Below, piece by piece: positions 1 to 8,972 of a stretch of 64,000 nt of DNA. This stretch comes from Winogradskyella algicola. Its GTDB lineage: Bacteria > Bacteroidota > Bacteroidia > Flavobacteriales > Flavobacteriaceae. The notes below the pieces were generated by a model. It was not told the DNA's origin, did not search any database, and saw nothing but the letters and a program-made list of their open reading frames with translations. A program made the position numbers and the translations under genes. Position 1 is the first letter of the stretch, and the number at the start of each line of letters is the position of its first letter. The DNA is taken from assembly GCF_005869935.1 (NCBI RefSeq), contig NZ_SZQF01000005.1:62001-126000 (forward strand), written 5' to 3'.

Positions 1-653
1 TCAAACTCAACGTTTTTATTGTGCTTAGGTGTAAAAACATACCCAGAATACACTTGGTAATTTAATAGTAAGCGTGGCTCTATTCCTCCTGTAAATTCAT
101 CAATATCCTTAGAAACTAAATTGTTAGCATTAAAACTTAAATAAAAGTTATTCCAGCGATAAAGTAATCCAGCATCAAAATTATTGTTATTTATGGCTCT
201 ATCTCCATTGATAGCAGGATCTAAAATCGGAATTTCATAAGTGGTATTAAAGTTTTCAATATCAATTCTAAAATTATTGATGTTATAAGATAGACCAAGA
301 GATAAGTATTGCTTAGACTTCCAATCTAAAATTAAGTGATGAGCAAAAGATAACTTAAGCCCTTTTTGACGCGTATTACCATTTTTATCATTATAAGCCG
401 AAACTCCAATTCCTGAACGATTAGAAATTCTAAAATCAGCATAAATAGATTGATTATCTGGAGCATCTTTAATACCAACCCATTGTGTCAATCCATTAGC
501 TCTAATTTTTAAATTGTCACCAATACCAGCATACGTTGGTGAAATCACAAAATCGTTATCTGCCAAGTATTGCGTCCAAACTGGTAAGTTAAGCTCTTGG
601 CTAAAGCCTTGAGCTACCGTTAGGAATAGTATGTATATTAAAATTCTTTTCAT
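1..653 (-). CDS. PorP/SprF family T9SS membrane protein (partial, runs off the left edge)
   Basis: The minus-strand frame opens with ATG at 651-653 and stays open to the window edge, so the C-terminus is missing. The N-terminus (MKRILIYILFLTVAQGFSQE) is a clear signal peptide. The next residues (LPVWTQYLADNDFVISPTYAG) have the usual PorP/SprF opening, in which a short segment ending in NPAYAG- or SPTYAG-like residues precedes an outer-membrane beta barrel. Later segments alternate polar and aromatic residues as barrel strands do. It lies 31 bases downstream of the SprB-repeat adhesin gene, the classic SprB-SprF order. In known cases the PorP/SprF protein is needed to export or anchor the neighbouring adhesin at the cell surface. 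That role is inferred here from family and position. Confidence 0.85.
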   Translation of the reverse strand, partial: MKRILIYILFLTVAQGFSQELNLPVWTQYLADNDFVISPTYAGIGDNLKIRANGLTQWVGIKDAPDNQSIYADFRISNRSGIGVSAYNDKNGNTRQKGLKLSFAHHLILDWKSKQYLSLGLSYNINNFRIDIENFNTTYEIPILDPAINGDRAINNNNFDAGLLYRWNNFYLSFNANNLVSKDIDEFTGGIEPRLLLNYQVYSGYVFTPKHNKNVEF

Positions 654-684
654 CTTAGTAGGTTTAGTTCATTAGATTAAGGGA

Positions 685-3600
685 CTATCTGTAAAGGGTA
701 AAGTGGCCGACAAATTCTTTATTTACATTTGGGTCGTTAGTTTGTACAACAAACCAATAGTCACCAGTAGGTAATTCATGACCGTTGTATCTACCATCCC
801 AAACTTCGCCAACTCTGTAGGTTGCAATCTTTCGACCATAACGATCAAAAATGTCGAAGGTTAGGTTAGGGTAGTTGTCTACACAACCAGGTGCCCAAGT
901 ATCATATTCTCCATCTCCATTTGGTGTAAACCAGTTAGGTATACATGGTCCAACAAATTCTAGTTCAATTTCTGCTTCAGCAGTACAGCCAGCACTATCT
1001 GTAACCGTTACAACATAGACGCCAGTTTCTGTAATGGTATAAACATTTGTACTACCATAATTCTCATCATTCATGGTAAAGGTATAATCTCCTGTTCCAC
1101 CAGTTGCACTGGCAATGATTTCATTGAGTTCGCCTTCAGCTAAGGTTAAGGTAATAGGTTCGTAACCTTCAATATCAAATAGTTCTGTTCTTTGTATACA
1201 ACCATTAGTATGTCTTACGTCTATGTAATGTCCTGTTCCTACAGGTACATTTTCAAACACATTGCTTAATTGATAATCACCTCCATCTAAAGAATAATCA
1301 AACTCTGATAATTCTTCATCAGACACATCAAGTATTACAGTTACCATATTACTTTGCGCATTATTCTCACAGGTATATTCTAAGGTAATTTCAGGATTAA
1401 AGACTATAGGCTCAGGGAACGTGATGTTCCATTCAGATTCACAACCTTGAGCATCACGTACATAAACGATGTGGTCACCACCTTCAAGATTAGTAAAGTC
1501 GAATACGGTTTGTGTTGCATTTCCTGTTGTGTAAGGGCCTTCATAACTATCAAGACTTACACTGTATGGTAAATTACCACCATCAATTTCAATACTGAAC
1601 TCGCCATCTGTATCGCCATCACATAATACAGGGAAAAAGGCTTCTGGTAATATGGTAATAACTACTGGTTCTGGATCTATAATGGTGAAGTCAAACGTTA
1701 AATAACAACCTAATTGATCTTGAACAATTAAAGTATACTCACCAGCAGAAAGGTTTTCAAAAGTATTCGTTTCAAAAAACTGATTTAATTGTGGTGAAAT
1801 TGCATATTGAATTGTACCAGTTCCACCAGTAGCAGAAACAATTACAGAGCCATTATTGTTTCCTGCACACGTAATATTGTTAACTTCTATAGTTGCGTCT
1901 AATGCTGTTGTAGGCTCAGTAATTGATATTGGAGCAGATGTTACTTCACAATCTCCACTTTCTACCATGACCACATAGTCACCAGCTACTAATTCTGTAA
2001 AATATCCAGGTGTATTTTGAGTCGCATTTATAGTTGCACCAGATGTATCTTGAAGCGTGTAACTATAATCTCCTAATCCACCTTGCGCTGTGGCTAAAAT
2101 TGATCCAGTATTGTCACCAGCACAATTAATAGTAGGATTAGAAGATTCTAGATTTATTACTAACTCAGGTAATGGATCAACTGTAATATCGTTAGATACG
2201 TTAGAAACACAACCGTTAGCATCTCTCACGTAGTAGTTATATGTACCTTCAGGAACTGAGAATGTTGTAGAAGAAGTAAAACTTCCTATAACTGTTGTAA
2301 AATCAATAGTACTACTATAGTCATATGGTCCTGTGCCACCAGAAGCACTAAGTGTTAATGTAGATTCTGTTAAACACGTTTGTGTTGTTGTTCTTACTAA
2401 ACTAACATCGAGTGGAGTAGGGTTTTCTATTTCAATTTGAAGAGACGTCATTTCACATTCAAAACCATCAGTTATAGTTACTGTGTAAGTTCCTGCTCCT
2501 AAATCGTTAAAGACGTTAGACGTTTGTGGGCCAGAAGAACTAGCAACTGGCGCAATAGTATTTAAAGTATATACATAGTTGCTGCCTTGTCCGCCAGAAA
2601 CCATATCTACGGTTATACTTGCATTCTGATCACCAAAGCAATCTAAAACAGTAGTACTTGGAGTGAATATTGCTGTAATTGGATCTGGTAAATTTAGTGT
2701 TATCGTTTCTGAAGCAATACAACCTTCAGCATCTCTAACATTTACTGTGTATGTTCCAGCTGATAAATTTCCGAATACATTATTTGAAGAAAAAGCAACT
2801 GTAGCATCGCCTGTTAATTCATATTCATAATTACCCCAACCACCATCTGCAATAGCTGTTATTGTGCCTTCACTATCTGTACAGGTTACGTTTGAAGATT
2901 CAACTAAGCTTAAAGTTAAAGCCTCTTGTGGTGACGTTATAACAACACCTGCTGAATTAGAACAATATGGAAAATCTGTTTGAGTGATTACAACATCAAA
3001 ACTACCAGCCGCCATACCTGTTACAGTCAATGGATTTGTAGCTGTGTTAGCATTTACAATACCTGTAACAGATGTACCAACACTATCAAATACTTCGTAG
3101 GTATAAGCACCTGTAAAGTTTGTAATGTTAATGTCAAAAGCGCCTGTGTTGTCACCAAAACACGTTACACTATCAGATGTTACTGTAAATTGTGGTGAAG
3201 TAGGCTCGCTCACTGAAATTGTAGTTTCAGAAGTACAAGACAATACCGTATCCGTAATTGTAATTGTATAAATACCTGAAGGTACACCAGTAAAGGTGTT
3301 ACCAGATAAACTTACTGAAGCAGGATTAGGAGAAATACTATAAGCATAAGTACCAGAACCACCAGATCCTGTTACTGTAATTTCACCATCATCATTATTA
3401 CAAGATGGCATTGCGGTAACATCTGCAACAACATCGATTGGTTCAGCAACATCAATAGTTACCAAATCAGAACAACCATTAGCATCTTGAATTTCTATAG
3501 TATGTGTACCTGCAAATACATTAGAAATTGTGAAAGGTGCAGACTGTGTTTGAAAAGCACCACCATCTATACTAAAACTATATGGTGCAGTACTTGGTGT

Positions 3601-6600
3601 ATCTAAATTAACTACGATTTCGTAATCACCATCTTGTAGCTCACAAGCATTAGTGACTGAAGCTGATATTTGAGGTGAATCATCCATATCTACAATGGTA
3701 GCAGGACTTGATACAATACATCCATAAGCATCTAAAACATGAATATAATAGGTGCCAGCATCTACATTAAATACACTTAGAGCATCCCAACCAGAATCAG
3801 TAGCTAGTGGAGCAGTAGCACTAGTCGTAATTTGATATTGATATGGTGACGTTCCATTTTGTGCTATGGCACTAATAACACCAGAGTTTGGATTACAATT
3901 AGCGTTTTGATCAACAGAAACTGTTAAATCTAAAGCTACAGGAGATTCAAGAATTTCGAATATTTGTGAAGCCGTTTTACATCCATTAAAAGAGCCTGAA
4001 CCATTTTCTGTAAAGACTAAGTAATATTGACCAGGTGATAATGTTCCTGGGTTTGGAGTTGTAACCGTTTCAGGAGTACCAAATGTTACCGCAATAGTGT
4101 TTGGTCCATCTACCAATTGATTATCATAAGCTGAATAGATTGCATAATCAACAGAAGTTGTTGTACTATCAAAATTATCTATTGTAAAGGTCACACTTCC
4201 ATCAGCTGCACCAAGACATGTAACATTGTTCGGAGTTACAGTTGAGGTTAGGGTAGAAGCAGGATCTATGGCTGCATCTGCCGATTTTACAAAGTAACAA
4301 TCTGTCACTAAATCATGAACAACAAAGGTATAAACCACACCAGGAATTAAGTTGGTAAAGGTTCTTGTATCTCCACCTGGAGTATCTGGTGGTAAATAAC
4401 TGGTTGTATATGGAATTGTATTAAATTCTAAAATTCCAAACTCATAACTACCACTACCTACAGCTGATACAGCAGTAACTTCTGCAGTTCCACCTGTTGT
4501 ACAATCTGGTACGGAAATATTAACATTAATCAATAAATCTGATGGAGGTGAAGCCATTGTTATTTGTTGCGACAAACTACAACCATTAGCATCTACAACA
4601 TTAACAGTATAATTTCCGTAGTTAATAATATTGAACGTATGATCTTCATTAGAAGTCGCATTATATGGGTTGCCAGGAATAACATCACCAAAATTGTTAG
4701 AAATAAAATAGGTAAATGGAGCAGTACCACCAGCAATATTTTCAACGGTAATAGAACCTAAAGAAGACCCTCCAGGATTATTACATGTAATATCTACTTT
4801 ACTCAAATCGAAAGTGATGGCATCTGGCTCAGAAAGTGTTATAGTTTCTGTTGTAGAACATGAATTGGCATCAGTTATTGTGATGGTATATGTACCAGCA
4901 GTTAAACCAGATGTTTGTGTACCGTAATCAGTTCCTGTGGTGTCATTATTCACATTTATAGTAAATGGAGGAGTACCAACAGTGGTATCTATTGTAATGT
5001 CTATAGATCCATTTGCATCACCGTTACAAAGTATTGGTTGACTTTCAACAACTGCACTAAAAACAGGTGGCGAAATAGGATTTACTGTTATAATACCAGA
5101 TTCAGCAGTACAACCATTAGCATCTGTAACTTGGAATTGATATGTGCCGGCTGTGGCAGTATTATAATTAAATGTTGAAGGAGTACTTCCTAAAGCACTG
5201 TATGGTGCTCCATCAATAGAAACTTCATAAGTGTAAGGAGCAGTACCTGTAATGGTTCCTGTTAACTCAGCATCTGGAGTTGCAGTACAATCTAAAGTTT
5301 CAGTAAGTACAACATTTATAGTCGGACTTGGTATAGGATCTATAGTATAAGATTCGCTATATGTACAATCGTTTTCATCTCGTACCTGAAAAGTATAAGT
5401 GTTTAGTGCAAGACCAGTAAATACATTTGAAGTTTGATACGCTGTAGTAGCAGAAGCTGGTGCTATAATTTGATATTCTAAAGTACCATTTCCACCAACA
5501 ACGTTAGATAAAGCAACATCGCTAGTTAATGTAGGACACGTTACAGGAGTACTTGTAAAATCCATATCAGTTGGTGGATTTAACGCGTCGATTGTAATAG
5601 TGTTTGTAACAGCTGTACAAATATTAGTATCTCTAATAGTGATGGTATAAGTGCCTTGCGTTAAGCCTGTGAATACATTACTGGTTTGAAAATTAACACC
5701 ATCTATACTGTATTCGTATGGTGGATTTCCACCAGATACATTTGTAACAGTTATCTCTCCTGTACCATTACAAGTAAAAGGTGCCGATAATTCTGCCGTT
5801 CCAGAAATAGCTGTATTTTCAATAATAGTTACAGTTTGAGGATCAGTAGTACAAACTGAAGGACCTGATATGTATTGTAAAACAACATCGTAATTTCCTG
5901 CTACTAATCCTGTAAAGAATGATGCGTTAGAGAATGTAGTTCCACCATCAATACTATACTCAATAGCATTTCCGTTTGGATTGGTTACATTGATGGTAAT
6001 TGTACCAGTATCTCCTGTACCACCACATAAAATATCTGTTGATGTTACATTAAATTCTGGAGCTGGAATTTCATCCACAGAAATTGTGGTTGTCGCCGTA
6101 CAGTTGTTAGAGTCCATTACCAAAATGTCGAATGTACCTGCAGAAGTCACTACAATTTCTGGTACAGTTTGAAAATCAGTAGAACCGTTAATAAAGTAGA
6201 AGTAAGGTGGTGTTCCTCCTTCAGGATAAATGGTTATTTCTCCATCAGTACAGGTTAACGGTACTGTTACAGCTGCAGTTACAGTCAATAAAGGTGGTTC
6301 TACAATAGTAACATCTTCTGTAAATAAACAACCGTTTTCTGTTTCTACAGTTGCTGTGTAAGTTCCTGGATTTAGATTTTCAAATAAATAAGAGTTTTCC
6401 ATTATTGGACCAACAGTATTTACTACAGTTCCATTTTCACTGAGTGTGAAGGTATATTGAGGGTCTACATCATTTGCTGCTAACTGAATACTTCCTAACT
6501 CACCAAAACAAAGTGGTTGAGTAATTGTAGAAGTGACCGTAAAATCACGCTCTCTAATTAAAACATCAGGAACAGAAAAAATACAGGGATTGGTTGGTAC

Positions 6601-8907
6601 ACCAATTTGTCTTACGTATACAGAATAGGTTCCTGGTGTTGTTACCGTAAATACATTACTAGTTTGATAGTTTGTGCCATCAATACTAAACTCATAGCCA
6701 GAAGGCACATCATTAACCGTAATACTTCCGTTTGTAGTACAAATAATATCTGTTGATACTACTGTTGGCACTAATAAGTTTTGATATACGTTAAAATAGA
6801 ATTGATTAAAACAACCACCAGGATAATTAATAGTTAATCTGAATTGACCAGCAGTATTAGCTAAAAAGTCTGCGCCTGTCGCAACTTCATTCCAAGTACA
6901 ACCAGGATCTTCATTTGCACAATCTGGATCTGAAACAGCAGCACAACTAGATTCGTCTAATTGTTCCCAGATTATAGAAATAGAATCAGATATATTAGTT
7001 TCAATAAATCTTGAATCATCTGCACCACATAGGAAAATATTCGGTAATAACTTACCGTCATTAGGACAAGTTACTACTTCATCTGCATAAGGGATTACGG
7101 GATTTTCAATATCGCCACCAAAAAGCTCGACTTCATAAATTTGCTCAATAGATTGACATGGTGCAATAGCAGTATTAAAGGAATAGTATGTTCCTGTTGC
7201 ATCAACTGTAATAGTTTGAGTATTACCAATGACAGGTGTTCCTGTTGGACTCGTTGACCAAGCATAAGAATCATAACCATTGGCTGCCGTAAGTTCAACG
7301 GTATCACCACAAAGAATGATTTCTTCAACAAATTCACAATCTAAATCTGCTAAGAAATTAGTTGCTTGAGGTGATAACAAACAACCAGTATTGCTGTTTA
7401 AACTAGGATCGTCTGTAATTTGAAATGTTGGATTAAAAAATCCATTATAAGTGGCAAATGCCTGATTATTAATAATGTTAGAACATGCATCTGCTAAATC
7501 ACCACAGCTACTTACGACTTCAACTTCAATTCTAATTTCATAACGAGGATCATTTTCTTCTACAAGAGAATTATCAATATCAAAAACCAATTCTCGAGTT
7601 ACTGGATCGTAGCTAGCCACAGTTACACCTGGAGGTAGAATTAAATCTGTTGGATGGTTGTAAATAATATTGATTGGTAAAATATCTCTAATCTGAAAAT
7701 TAGTAGCATTATCATTACCTACATTTTGAAAACCAATAACATAATTCAACTGAGCACCAAGATCTACTAATTGTCCACCAATGTCATTGCCAGCATCATC
7801 TTCAACAAGTTTTGTTAGTACAATATCTGGTTCAATAATTTCAACAGCAAAAGCAAAGAAATATGGAAAATATGTATCACCACTTGTCTCCAAACGAATT
7901 GTACCAGAGGTGGCATCATTAGCTATTACAGAGTTTCCTGGATTAGGAATGGCAATTGTACCTGTATCAAAACCAAGCGTATTTGTACTATTAGGAACAC
8001 GGTTTGTCACCGGAGTGGCATCTAATCTTGTTACCGAACTGTTGAAAAAATTAGCCACAGGACGATCTGCAGTAGATAAACTAACACCATTTAATCGTAA
8101 TCTATCACCTAAAATTGGACTGTCACCTTCTAATGTGGCAAACGCAAAATTAGCTCGTACTGGAGCAGGAGCAGGTACTGTTCTGAATCCACTAACAGGA
8201 ATGTCCAAATTTGGATTACCGCCAGGAACACTTATCGCACTAAAACCATCAAAACTAGTAATTGATTTGCCCGGAAGGGTAGGATCTTCATACACAATAA
8301 ATAAAGACCAGCCAGCTGATTGACCTGTACCGTTATATGGATTAAAATTGGCAGTTTCACCAACACCAGAAGAGACGTTTGCCACTGTATAAGTACCTAG
8401 GTCTGCACCAGGCCCAAAACTCGTTACATAATCAGTAACATCTGCAAAACAGGCATATGAGAAACTATCTCCACCATCTATGGTTGTACCGTTGGCATCA
8501 AAAATTACAGTACCAGTTATATCTGTATAACCTCCAGAAGGTCCTTTTAACCTTACCTCAGTAATAGGTTCGTTACCAGGATTTACGGCTCCCCAATATA
8601 AGCCGGCATAAATAATTTGGTAACAATTTGGATTCGGAATTTCTAAATCCGCGCTTGAAGAACTAAAGGTTGAAGGATCACCATCAATATCAATATATTG
8701 CATATTAACATTGTGGTTGTAAACACTTCCATCGTTGAAAGCATCGTTGTTTGGACCCAAAATATTATTCCCAATTAATACTATGTCTCCTTTTAAATCT
8801 TCATTAAATCTTGGTGTGAACGGCACATAATTTTGTGCATAACTGACCATGCCAAAGCATAGTAATATTATGACTATTAATGCTCTTGAAAAAGTAGGTT
8901 TTTTCAT
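685..8907 (-). CDS. Giant SprB-repeat adhesin with gliding-motility (type B) C-terminal sorting domain
   Basis: This 2740-residue secreted surface protein has a signal peptide at residues 1-24, ending VSYAQ. An N-terminal beta-rich domain follows to about residue 360. A DUF11-like segment comes next (about 362-500; LTKLVEDDAGNDIGGQL, then YVIGFQNVGN). From about 720 to 2620 there are some twenty or more degenerate SprB-type repeats of about 80-90 residues, recognisable by C-x-G-x-x-x-G-S-I/V and GTYT-[IV]-x-[IV]-x-D-x-x-G-C. The last 85 residues (CIPNWFTPNGDGEYDTW to the end) are the CHU_C/gliding-motility type B sorting domain that directs T9SS export. It lies 65 bases downstream of one PorP/SprF gene and 31 upstream of another. 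The likely role is cell-surface adhesion or gliding, as for SprB. The repeats are diverged at the protein level, with no long identical DNA blocks seen. Confidence 0.93.
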   Translation of the reverse strand: MKKPTFSRALIVIILLCFGMVSYAQNYVPFTPRFNEDLKGDIVLIGNNILGPNNDAFNDGSVYNHNVNMQYIDIDGDPSTFSSSSADLEIPNPNCYQIIYAGLYWGAVNPGNEPITEVRLKGPSGGYTDITGTVIFDANGTTIDGGDSFSYACFADVTDYVTSFGPGADLGTYTVANVSSGVGETANFNPYNGTGQSAGWSLFIVYEDPTLPGKSITSFDGFSAISVPGGNPNLDIPVSGFRTVPAPAPVRANFAFATLEGDSPILGDRLRLNGVSLSTADRPVANFFNSSVTRLDATPVTNRVPNSTNTLGFDTGTIAIPNPGNSVIANDATSGTIRLETSGDTYFPYFFAFAVEIIEPDIVLTKLVEDDAGNDIGGQLVDLGAQLNYVIGFQNVGNDNATNFQIRDILPINIIYNHPTDLILPPGVTVASYDPVTRELVFDIDNSLVEENDPRYEIRIEVEVVSSCGDLADACSNIINNQAFATYNGFFNPTFQITDDPSLNSNTGCLLSPQATNFLADLDCEFVEEIILCGDTVELTAANGYDSYAWSTSPTGTPVIGNTQTITVDATGTYYSFNTAIAPCQSIEQIYEVELFGGDIENPVIPYADEVVTCPNDGKLLPNIFLCGADDSRFIETNISDSISIIWEQLDESSCAAVSDPDCANEDPGCTWNEVATGADFLANTAGQFRLTINYPGGCFNQFYFNVYQNLLVPTVVSTDIICTTNGSITVNDVPSGYEFSIDGTNYQTSNVFTVTTPGTYSVYVRQIGVPTNPCIFSVPDVLIRERDFTVTSTITQPLCFGELGSIQLAANDVDPQYTFTLSENGTVVNTVGPIMENSYLFENLNPGTYTATVETENGCLFTEDVTIVEPPLLTVTAAVTVPLTCTDGEITIYPEGGTPPYFYFINGSTDFQTVPEIVVTSAGTFDILVMDSNNCTATTTISVDEIPAPEFNVTSTDILCGGTGDTGTITINVTNPNGNAIEYSIDGGTTFSNASFFTGLVAGNYDVVLQYISGPSVCTTDPQTVTIIENTAISGTAELSAPFTCNGTGEITVTNVSGGNPPYEYSIDGVNFQTSNVFTGLTQGTYTITIRDTNICTAVTNTITIDALNPPTDMDFTSTPVTCPTLTSDVALSNVVGGNGTLEYQIIAPASATTAYQTSNVFTGLALNTYTFQVRDENDCTYSESYTIDPIPSPTINVVLTETLDCTATPDAELTGTITGTAPYTYEVSIDGAPYSALGSTPSTFNYNTATAGTYQFQVTDANGCTAESGIITVNPISPPVFSAVVESQPILCNGDANGSIDITIDTTVGTPPFTINVNNDTTGTDYGTQTSGLTAGTYTITITDANSCSTTETITLSEPDAITFDLSKVDITCNNPGGSSLGSITVENIAGGTAPFTYFISNNFGDVIPGNPYNATSNEDHTFNIINYGNYTVNVVDANGCSLSQQITMASPPSDLLINVNISVPDCTTGGTAEVTAVSAVGSGSYEFGILEFNTIPYTTSYLPPDTPGGDTRTFTNLIPGVVYTFVVHDLVTDCYFVKSADAAIDPASTLTSTVTPNNVTCLGAADGSVTFTIDNFDSTTTSVDYAIYSAYDNQLVDGPNTIAVTFGTPETVTTPNPGTLSPGQYYLVFTENGSGSFNGCKTASQIFEILESPVALDLTVSVDQNANCNPNSGVISAIAQNGTSPYQYQITTSATAPLATDSGWDALSVFNVDAGTYYIHVLDAYGCIVSSPATIVDMDDSPQISASVTNACELQDGDYEIVVNLDTPSTAPYSFSIDGGAFQTQSAPFTISNVFAGTHTIEIQDANGCSDLVTIDVAEPIDVVADVTAMPSCNNDDGEITVTGSGGSGTYAYSISPNPASVSLSGNTFTGVPSGIYTITITDTVLSCTSETTISVSEPTSPQFTVTSDSVTCFGDNTGAFDINITNFTGAYTYEVFDSVGTSVTGIVNANTATNPLTVTGMAAGSFDVVITQTDFPYCSNSAGVVITSPQEALTLSLVESSNVTCTDSEGTITAIADGGWGNYEYELTGDATVAFSSNNVFGNLSAGTYTVNVRDAEGCIASETITLNLPDPITAIFTPSTTVLDCFGDQNASITVDMVSGGQGSNYVYTLNTIAPVASSSGPQTSNVFNDLGAGTYTVTITDGFECEMTSLQIEIENPTPLDVSLVRTTTQTCLTESTLTLSASGGTGPYDYSSTIDFTTVIGSFTSSTTFSVPEGTYNYYVRDANGCVSNVSNDITVDPLPELVINLESSNPTINCAGDNTGSILATAQGGLGDYSYTLQDTSGATINATQNTPGYFTELVAGDYVVMVESGDCEVTSAPISITEPTTALDATIEVNNITCAGNNNGSVIVSATGGTGTIQYAISPQLNQFFETNTFENLSAGEYTLIVQDQLGCYLTFDFTIIDPEPVVITILPEAFFPVLCDGDTDGEFSIEIDGGNLPYSVSLDSYEGPYTTGNATQTVFDFTNLEGGDHIVYVRDAQGCESEWNITFPEPIVFNPEITLEYTCENNAQSNMVTVILDVSDEELSEFDYSLDGGDYQLSNVFENVPVGTGHYIDVRHTNGCIQRTELFDIEGYEPITLTLAEGELNEIIASATGGTGDYTFTMNDENYGSTNVYTITETGVYVVTVTDSAGCTAEAEIELEFVGPCIPNWFTPNGDGEYDTWAPGCVDNYPNLTFDIFDRYGRKIATYRVGEVWDGRYNGHELPTGDYWFVVQTNDPNVNKEFVGHFTLYR

Positions 8908-8972
8908 GATACTTGGTTTTAATTCCTCACATTTGCTTGGGGTAAAGCATTTGAGAAGAATGGCTTAACTTA

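Noticed and set aside
1000..6700. Repetitive pattern resembling a CRISPR array
   Set aside because: The repeats are in-frame, about 80-90 residues long and diverged; there are no short identical repeats with unique spacers and no cas genes.
7781..8323. 180-residue plus-strand open frame
   Set aside because: It lies wholly inside the adhesin gene on the opposite strand; its Ser/Val/Leu-rich content is a mirror of that coding sequence, and there is no domain or start signal.
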